From positions 1-64,000 of the forward strand of contig CAVRWX010000018.1 of NCBI GenBank assembly GCA_963725035.1: a DNA stretch of 64,000 nt, read 5' to 3'. The position numbers and the translations under genes were made by a program. Source of the stretch: JALZKA01 sp963725035. GTDB lineage: Bacteria; Actinomycetota; Thermoleophilia; Solirubrobacterales; 70-9. Shown in pieces: positions 59,825 to 64,000 of this stretch; position 1 is the first letter of the stretch, and the number at the start of each line of letters is the position of its first letter. The notes below the pieces were generated by a model. It was not told where the DNA came from and ran no database searches. It worked only from the letters and a program-made list of their open reading frames with translations.

Positions 59825-60796
59825 TCACCTCCGCATCCGGCGGATCCCGACCGCCGCGAGTGCCATGAGAATGAGCGCGCCCGCCGCGAATCCGGCCGTC
59901 TCGAGCCCGGAATCGTCAGCGTCGGCGGGTGTCGCTGTGGGTTCTGGCTCCTCGCCAGGCTCATTGACGGCGTGCGTCTCCGGGTCCATGACAGCCCGGA
60001 GGATCCCCTTCCGATCTGTGAGCTCGATCGCGCTCTCGTCCGCGTTCATCGCGAGCGTCGCGCCGTAGGTCTGGCGCGCGTGGATCATGTCGAGGTCGAT
60101 GCAGAGCGTGACTCCGTCGACCACGTCGAGCGCGTGGATGAACGGATGCTCGCCGCCGTCGTACAGCGTGTACTCCCAGCGGCCGTCCGGGCTGGTCAGG
60201 CGGGTCTGTGGGAAGCCGCGCATCTCGCCCGGCTCTTCCTCGGAGTCGAGGATCGGGTCCGGGTCGAGCTGGCCCGATGCCACGTCGTAAGAGCGCACCT
60301 GGTACGCGCCGGGGTCGCGCGGATCCGTGTACTCGATGAGGTACAGCGTCTCGCCGTCCGGCGAGAGCGCGTCGAAGCCGAAGTCGCCCTTGATCGTGAT
60401 GCTCTCCGGGCCCCTGCGGAGCCTTCTCGCCTCGTAGAGCTGAAGGTCGGTCGTCTTTTGAGCAAACGTTGTCCTGGGGCTGATGAGGGCGAGGGTCTCG
60501 CCGTCCGCAGAAACGCCGCTCGCGGTGCCATCGACGGCGATCGCGGGCACCGTGTAGGTCCCAGGCGTCGTTGCGTGGTCGATGACTTCGCCGCCGTCGG
60601 TCGCGATCGCCATCACGACAGTCTTTTCGCCAGCCTGGATGGTCACAAAGCGGGTCGATCCCTCGGCGTTCACGACCCCCTCGCCGAAGGTGTATGCCGT
60701 GGGCGCCCCTTTCAGCGTGCTGGCGGCAGCGGTCGGTGCGGCTACGCCCAGTAGGGCGACGGCGGCGATGGCGGTGGTTGCGACTCGGCTTCTCAT
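59825..60796 (-). CDS. Secreted beta-propeller-like protein with C-terminal membrane anchor
   Basis: About 323 residues from ATG 60796. Signal peptide MRSRVATTAIAAVALLGVAA cleaved near AAAS. The body has WD/TolB-like strands: TRFVTIQAGEKTVVMAIATD, TASGVSADGETLALISPRTT, FGFDALSPDGETLYLIEYTD, YQVRSYDVASGQLDPDPILD, SPDGRWEYTLYDGGEHPFIH, IELTDRKGILRAVMDPETH. A Pro/Glu/Thr linker precedes the anchor GFAAGALILMALAAVGIRRM. Located just upstream of the sigma factor on the same strand (20 bases between coding ends), so possibly co-transcribed and part of the same sensory or envelope module. Confidence 0.8.
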   Translation of the reverse strand: MRSRVATTAIAAVALLGVAAPTAAASTLKGAPTAYTFGEGVVNAEGSTRFVTIQAGEKTVVMAIATDGGEVIDHATTPGTYTVPAIAVDGTASGVSADGETLALISPRTTFAQKTTDLQLYEARRLRRGPESITIKGDFGFDALSPDGETLYLIEYTDPRDPGAYQVRSYDVASGQLDPDPILDSEEEPGEMRGFPQTRLTSPDGRWEYTLYDGGEHPFIHALDVVDGVTLCIDLDMIHARQTYGATLAMNADESAIELTDRKGILRAVMDPETHAVNEPGEEPEPTATPADADDSGLETAGFAAGALILMALAAVGIRRMRR

Positions 60797-60860
60797 CGGG
60801 GCTCCCTTCGGAATGCGGACACCCGGGATACGGAGCGCGGGTCGCCGGAAGTCCCTAAAT

Positions 60861-60899
60861 AACCACCGGCACATGCTGCTTTCGCGGCGGAGCCGCTCA
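60861..60899 (+). repeat. Conserved intergenic hairpin element, copy C (before trpS)
   Basis: AACCACCGGCACATGCTGCT then TTC and a GCGGC-GGA-GCCGC hairpin, then TCACC. The 5' block is identical to copy B over 16 bases, while both hairpin arms differ in a compensating way. A TACATT -10-like box (60906-60911) follows, seven bases before the trpS GTG. Confidence 0.75.
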
Positions 60900-60905
60900 C
60901 CCCAT

Positions 60906-60911
60906 TACATT
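60906..60911 (+). promoter_or_regulatory. -10-like box giving a leaderless trpS message
   Basis: TTACATT ends seven bases before the GTG at 60919, so a transcript starting there would begin at or next to the start codon. The rho-like gene has the same GTTACATT box eight bases before its GTG. No convincing -35 is visible in either case. Confidence 0.4.
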
Positions 60912-60918
60912 CCTCGCC

Positions 60919-61919
60919 GTGCGCATCTTCAGCGGCATCCAGCCCACGGGGCGCAAGCACCTGGGCAACTACATCGGGGCGATCTCCCAGTACGTCGAAA
61001 GCCAGGAGCGGGGCGAGGGCATCTTCTGCCTCGTCGACCTTCACGCGGTCTCGGTCGCATATGAGCCCGCCGAGCTCCGCGAGCGCCTGTACGACACGAC
61101 GGCGATCCTCCTGGCCGCGGGCCTCGACCCCGAGCGCTGCATCCTCTTCCGCCAGTCCGACGTCCACGAGCACACCGAGCTCTGCTGGCTCCTTTCCGCA
61201 GTCACCGCCCACGGCGACCTCAACCGGATGACCCAGTTCAAGGACAAGGCCGACAAAGCAGCGCGAGCTCGTCTCGGCCGCCCTGTTCTTCTACCCGGTG
61301 CTGCAGGCGGCCGACGTCCTCGCCTATCGCGCCCACGAGGTCCCGGTCGGCGACGATCAGCGCCAGCACGTCGAGCTCATGCGCGAGATCGCGCGGCGCT
61401 TCAACGAGCGCTTCGGCGAGACCCTGGTCGAGCCCGAGCACCGCATCCCGGAGGTCGGCGCGCGCATCATGGACCTCCAGGACCCGGCGTCGAAGATGTC
61501 CACGACATCCGCATCGGACCTGGGGACCGTCTACGTCCTCGACGAGCCGAGCCGGATCACGAAGAAGATCAAGAGCGCCGTCACGGACTCGGGGTCAGGC
61601 GTTCATCGCGGCGAGGGCAAGGAGGGCATCGCGAACCTGATCGACATCCTGGCCGCGGTCCGCGGCTCGACGCCCGACGCCGTGGAGACCGAGTTCGAAG
61701 GCTCGGGCTACGGCGACTTCAAGGGCGCGGTGGCCGACGCCGTCGTCGAGTACCTCGCCCCGGTCCAGGAGCGCTACGCCGAGCTGCGGCCCGACGAGGC
61801 GGAGCTGGAGCGCATACTCGCCGCCGGGGCCGACAAGGCCCGCGCGATCGCCGCCGGAACCCTGGTCGACGTACGTCAAGGCCATGGGCGTCGGCGCTCC
61901 GAACGGAGCGAGCTGCTGA
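60919..61919 (+). CDS. trpS: Tryptophanyl-tRNA synthetase, two frame changes
   Basis: GTG 60919: RIFSGIQPTGRKHLGNYIGA with the HIGH-class motif (HLGN), CLVDLHAVSVAYEPAELRER, CILFRQSDVHEHTELCWLLS, HGDLNRMTQFKDKAD. A frame change near 61255 leads to LFFYPVLQAADVLAYRAHEV, PVGDDQRQHVELMREIARRF, PASKMSTTS (KMSKS-class loop) and GEGKEGIANLIDILAAVRGS. Another near 61870 restores the usual ending YVKAMGVGAP at TGA 61917-61919. About 333 residues joined, normal for bacterial TrpRS. Charges tRNA-Trp; essential, so the breaks are most likely assembly indels. It has the hairpin element copy C and a leaderless-type promoter upstream. Confidence 0.92.
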
Positions 61920-61959
61920 ACCTGGTCGCCGAGCGCCCGGCAACGCGGCGCGGAAGCGA

Positions 61960-62100
61960 TTGATCGGGCGCTCGATCGAGCAGGCCGCGAATGGCGGGGC
62001 ACCACGCTTCATGCGCTGGTGCGCCGCGTTCGGGCTCCTGGTGACGCTGGTCTGGCTCTACCTGGAGATCCTTCGCCTGCTCGGGAGGATCCGCCGCTAG
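61960..62100 (+). CDS. Small single-pass membrane protein, 46 aa
   Basis: TTG at 61960 opens IGRSIEQAANGGAPRFMRWC then the helix AAFGLLVTLVWLYLEILRLL followed by GRIRR and a stop at 62098-62100. Basic ends on both sides of one strong transmembrane helix. It lies 40 bases after the corrected trpS stop and ends eight bases before the convergent FNT channel stop. ATG within the ORF (62011) is an alternative start. Family unknown. Confidence 0.5.
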   Translation: MIGRSIEQAANGGAPRFMRWCAAFGLLVTLVWLYLEILRLLGRIRR

Positions 62101-62108
62101 CCCGGACG

Positions 62109-62921
62109 TCAGTCCTCTTCTCGCACCTGGCCGTAGTTGATCGCGGCGACGATGGCGACGCCGCCCACGATGTTGCCGGCGAGCACCGGGATGAACCACT
62201 CGATCGTCTCGCCCATGCTCAGCGCGCCGTCGAGCAGACTCGCGAACGCGGTGACCGTCGTCGCGATGCAGTGATCGAAGCTGCCCAGAGAGACGAGGAA
62301 GGTCAGGCTCCAGATCACGGCGACACGGCCTGTCACCGTGTCGCAGCCCTCCACGAGCCACGCGACCAGCGCAAGCAGGAAGCCGGTCACGATGGCGCTC
62401 CAGAACGTGTCCCAAAATTCCCCGCCCGTGTAGTCGACCCCGTTCGCCACCAACTGGTCCTTGACGGCCGGGTCGAGCGCGCCCGACCAGATGGCCAACC
62501 CGGCGAAGATGAAGGCGCCGACCAGGTTCATGGGGAGGACGATCAGCCAGAGGCGCGCGGAGCGGCTGAGGTACTCCGGCCTGCGGAGCGTGAGCATCAC
62601 CGGGTAGAGGGTGTTTTCGGTGAAGAACTGCGAGCGGCCGATGATCACGGCGATGTAGCCGATCGGATAGAGCAGCGAGGCGATGAAGGCCGTCGTCTTG
62701 ACGTCTTCGCCGAGAGACGTGGTCGCGAGCGCTACAGCCAGCGGCGCGAGGCCGATGGTGAGTCCGGCGAAGAGCGCCGAGAAGAAGAGGCTTCCCTGCG
62801 GCCGCGAGAGCTCCTCGGCGGTGTCATCGCAGACGCGCTCGTAGATGTCGAGCGCGTGCGGGCGGGACGACTCACCGTCCCCGCGTCTCTCCCGCTCAGC
62901 CACGCGTCGCACGATAGACAC
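62109..62921 (-). CDS. Formate/nitrite transporter (FNT) family channel
   Basis: 270 residues. Cytoplasmic head with ALDIYERVCDDTAEELSRPQ, then six helices: FFSALFAGLTIGLAPLAVAL, AFIASLLYPIGYIAVIIGRS, QFFTENTLYPVMLTLRRPEY, LWLIVLPMNLVGAFIFAGLA, FWSAIVTGFLLALVAWLVEG and VAVIWSLTFLVSLGSFDHCI. The FTEN and SFDHCIA motifs match the slit-forming and central-His segments of the YfdC-like FNT branch. Pentameric channel for small monovalent anions; the exact anion is not assignable. Divergent from scpA. Confidence 0.88.
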   Translation of the reverse strand: MSIVRRVAERERRGDGESSRPHALDIYERVCDDTAEELSRPQGSLFFSALFAGLTIGLAPLAVALATTSLGEDVKTTAFIASLLYPIGYIAVIIGRSQFFTENTLYPVMLTLRRPEYLSRSARLWLIVLPMNLVGAFIFAGLAIWSGALDPAVKDQLVANGVDYTGGEFWDTFWSAIVTGFLLALVAWLVEGCDTVTGRVAVIWSLTFLVSLGSFDHCIATTVTAFASLLDGALSMGETIEWFIPVLAGNIVGGVAIVAAINYGQVREED

Positions 62922-62974
62922 GGTTGCGGCCGGATGCCGTGGCCACGTCCTGTGCCGTGGCTACTCTGCCCCTC

Positions 62975-63767
62975 GTGCCGGTAGCCGATCTGGACCTCGA
63001 GCTCGACGTCTTTGCGGGCCCATTCGACCTCCTCATGGCGGTCGTCCTGCGCGAGGGCGTGAACCTCGCCGAAGTCGAGCTTGGCGAGGTGGTCGTCGCC
63101 TACGTCGAGCACCTTGAGGAGGCGGGCGAGCTCGACCTCGAGTCCGCGACCGAGTTCCTCGTGCTCATCGCCGCGCTCCTCGAGCTGAAGTCGCGGCTGC
63201 TCCTGCCGGTGGACGAGGAGGCCGAGGACATGCCCGCGCCCGAGGAGGCGGCCGAGGAGCTCCTCGCCCGCATGCTCGAGTACCGCCGCTACCACGACGC
63301 GGCCGGGTATCTCAACGACGCTCTTCGAGGCGGGGCGCGACACCTACTTCCGCAGGGCGCCGCTGCCGCCCGAGTTCCGGCGCGTCTCGCTGGAGGCCGC
63401 AAGGCCGGTCTACGCCGGCGAGCGCCTCGCCGAGGCGATCGGCGGGCTCATGCGCATGCCGGAGGCGCCCGACACATCCCACATCCGCCCGACGGTGTCG
63501 CTCGAACGGCGCCTCGCCGCTGTACGCGAACTGCTGAAGAGCCGCTCCGCCATCGACTTCGACGAAGCGTTCGGCCGCGAGGACAGGCTGACCCAGGCGG
63601 TGACGATCTTCGCCCTGCTCGAGATGCACAAGCGGGGCGAGGCTACGTGGGACCAGTCCGAGATCTTCGGGCCGATATCAATCAAGCCGCTGGATACGTC
63701 CGCGGACTCCTCCGCTTCGCGTCCGGGGTCGGCGGGTCCAGAAACTTCACACGAGGAGGTCGCATGA
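62975..63767 (+). CDS. scpA: Segregation and condensation protein A, one frame change
   Basis: GTG 62975 (GTG 62957 also possible): DLDLELDVFAGPFDLLMAVV, LREGVNLAEVELGEVVVAYV, LESATEFLVLIAALLELKSR, EEAAEELLARMLEYRRYHDA. The frame shifts near 63325 and continues LFEAGRDTYFRRAPLPPEFR, HIRPTVSLERRLAAVRELLK, FGREDRLTQAVTIFALLEMH, KRGEATWDQSEIFGPISIK. The C-terminal winged helix is normal. The kleisin bridges SMC heads in chromosome condensation. Joined length about 264 residues. The stop overlaps scpB (ATGA). Confidence 0.93.
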
Positions 63768-64000
63768 TGGACGCACCGCAGCTCGAGCGCGTGATCGAGG
63801 CGCTTCTCTACCTCTCGCCGGCGCCCGTCTCGGTGACCGAGCTGGTCGAGGCGACCGACGCGACAGAGGCGCAGGTCGAGCGGGCGCTCGACGGCCTCTC
63901 GGGCTCGTTCGCCGAGGGCAACCGCGGCCTGCAGCTGAAGAACGTCGCGGGCGGATGGACGCTCGCGACCGACCCGGTCGCCGCCGACGCCGCGCGCAAG
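63764..64000 (+). CDS. scpB: Segregation and condensation protein B, 5' part
   Basis: ATG 63764 with GAGGAGGT at 63753-63760; runs off the window end. MMDAPQLERVIEALLYLSPA, PVSVTELVEATDATEAQVER, ALDGLSGSFAEGNRGLQLKN, VAGGWTLATDPVAADAARK: the first winged-helix domain of ScpB, which binds ScpA and regulates SMC. A second ATG at 63767 is in frame and equally possible. Confidence 0.95.
   Translation, partial: MMDAPQLERVIEALLYLSPAPVSVTELVEATDATEAQVERALDGLSGSFAEGNRGLQLKNVAGGWTLATDPVAADAARK

Noticed and set aside
60919..61919. trpS as a real pseudogene
   Set aside because: All catalytic motifs and the normal C-terminus are present across frames, and the gene is essential; similar breaks occur in scpA and gcvP, pointing to data errors.
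1..64000. tRNA, rRNA or prophage genes
   Set aside because: I looked for T-arm GTTCRA and CCA-type ends, integrases and phage structural genes and found none I could support.

Overview
The window reads as high-GC chromosomal DNA of an actinobacterium, most likely of the Thermoleophilia/Solirubrobacterales type. That placement is inferred from gene order and protein style (the mraZ-to-ftsZ order, an actinobacterial FtsZ tail, a two-subunit GcvP, split Ku/LigD modules, secreted proteins ending in a DExxxDCExV-type tail). It is not based on a marker search. Genes are tightly packed, often with 4-base ATGA/GTGA overlaps. No tRNA, rRNA, CRISPR array, phage or transposase gene is visible. Several genes, including essential ones (trpS, scpA, gcvPA, gcvPB), are broken only by single-base frame changes with intact coding sequence on both sides. 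I read most of these as sequencing or assembly indels, not decay.

Layout. 1-4.5 kb (minus): an operon of cytochrome P450, a DUF3556 membrane protein and a phytoene-dehydrogenase-like oxidoreductase that runs off the left edge. 4.6-7.7 kb: a cNMP-binding protein, small NTF2-like and membrane proteins, and an AarF/UbiB kinase. 7.8-14.2 kb (plus): a cobalamin riboswitch followed by two secreted DUF4430 proteins, EcfT, a fused double EcfA ATPase, and an S-component fused to an extracellular alpha/alpha-barrel with a C-terminal membrane anchor. This looks like a B12 capture-and-import system built from the two halves of a transcobalamin-like fold, and is the most interesting locus here. 14.2-18.8 kb: nitroreductase, GlpD, transaldolase-like aldolase and a strongly divergent Rho. 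19.4-28.2 kb: a two-component pair, a CpaB-like SAF protein, an alkyltransferase-like protein, an Na+/H+ antiporter, a hydroxyacid dehydrogenase, an EamA exporter and Tad motor genes (CpaF, TadB, TadC).

29.3-45.5 kb (plus) is the division and cell-wall cluster: mraZ, rsmH, ftsL, ftsI, murE, murF, mraY, murD, ftsW, murG, murC, murB, ftsQ, ftsZ, with good promoters before mraZ and ftsZ. 45.6-50.9 kb is the glycine cleavage set gcvT, gcvH, gcvPA, gcvPB. 50.9-52.9 kb is a divergent MocR regulator pair with a clear operator. 54-58 kb holds non-homologous end-joining genes (LigD polymerase, Ku, ATP-dependent ligase). 58-60.8 kb has an ECF sigma factor with a frameshifted membrane-anchored beta-propeller and a second anchored propeller. 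60.9-64 kb has trpS, a formate/nitrite-type channel, scpA and the start of scpB.

Three repeat families lie between genes. One is a conserved roughly 38-base element whose hairpin arms covary (copies before tal, rho, mraZ and trpS, one reversed copy and one weak copy). The other two are REP-like palindromes built on GGGGTCTGACCCC and on GGTGCCTGGCACC.
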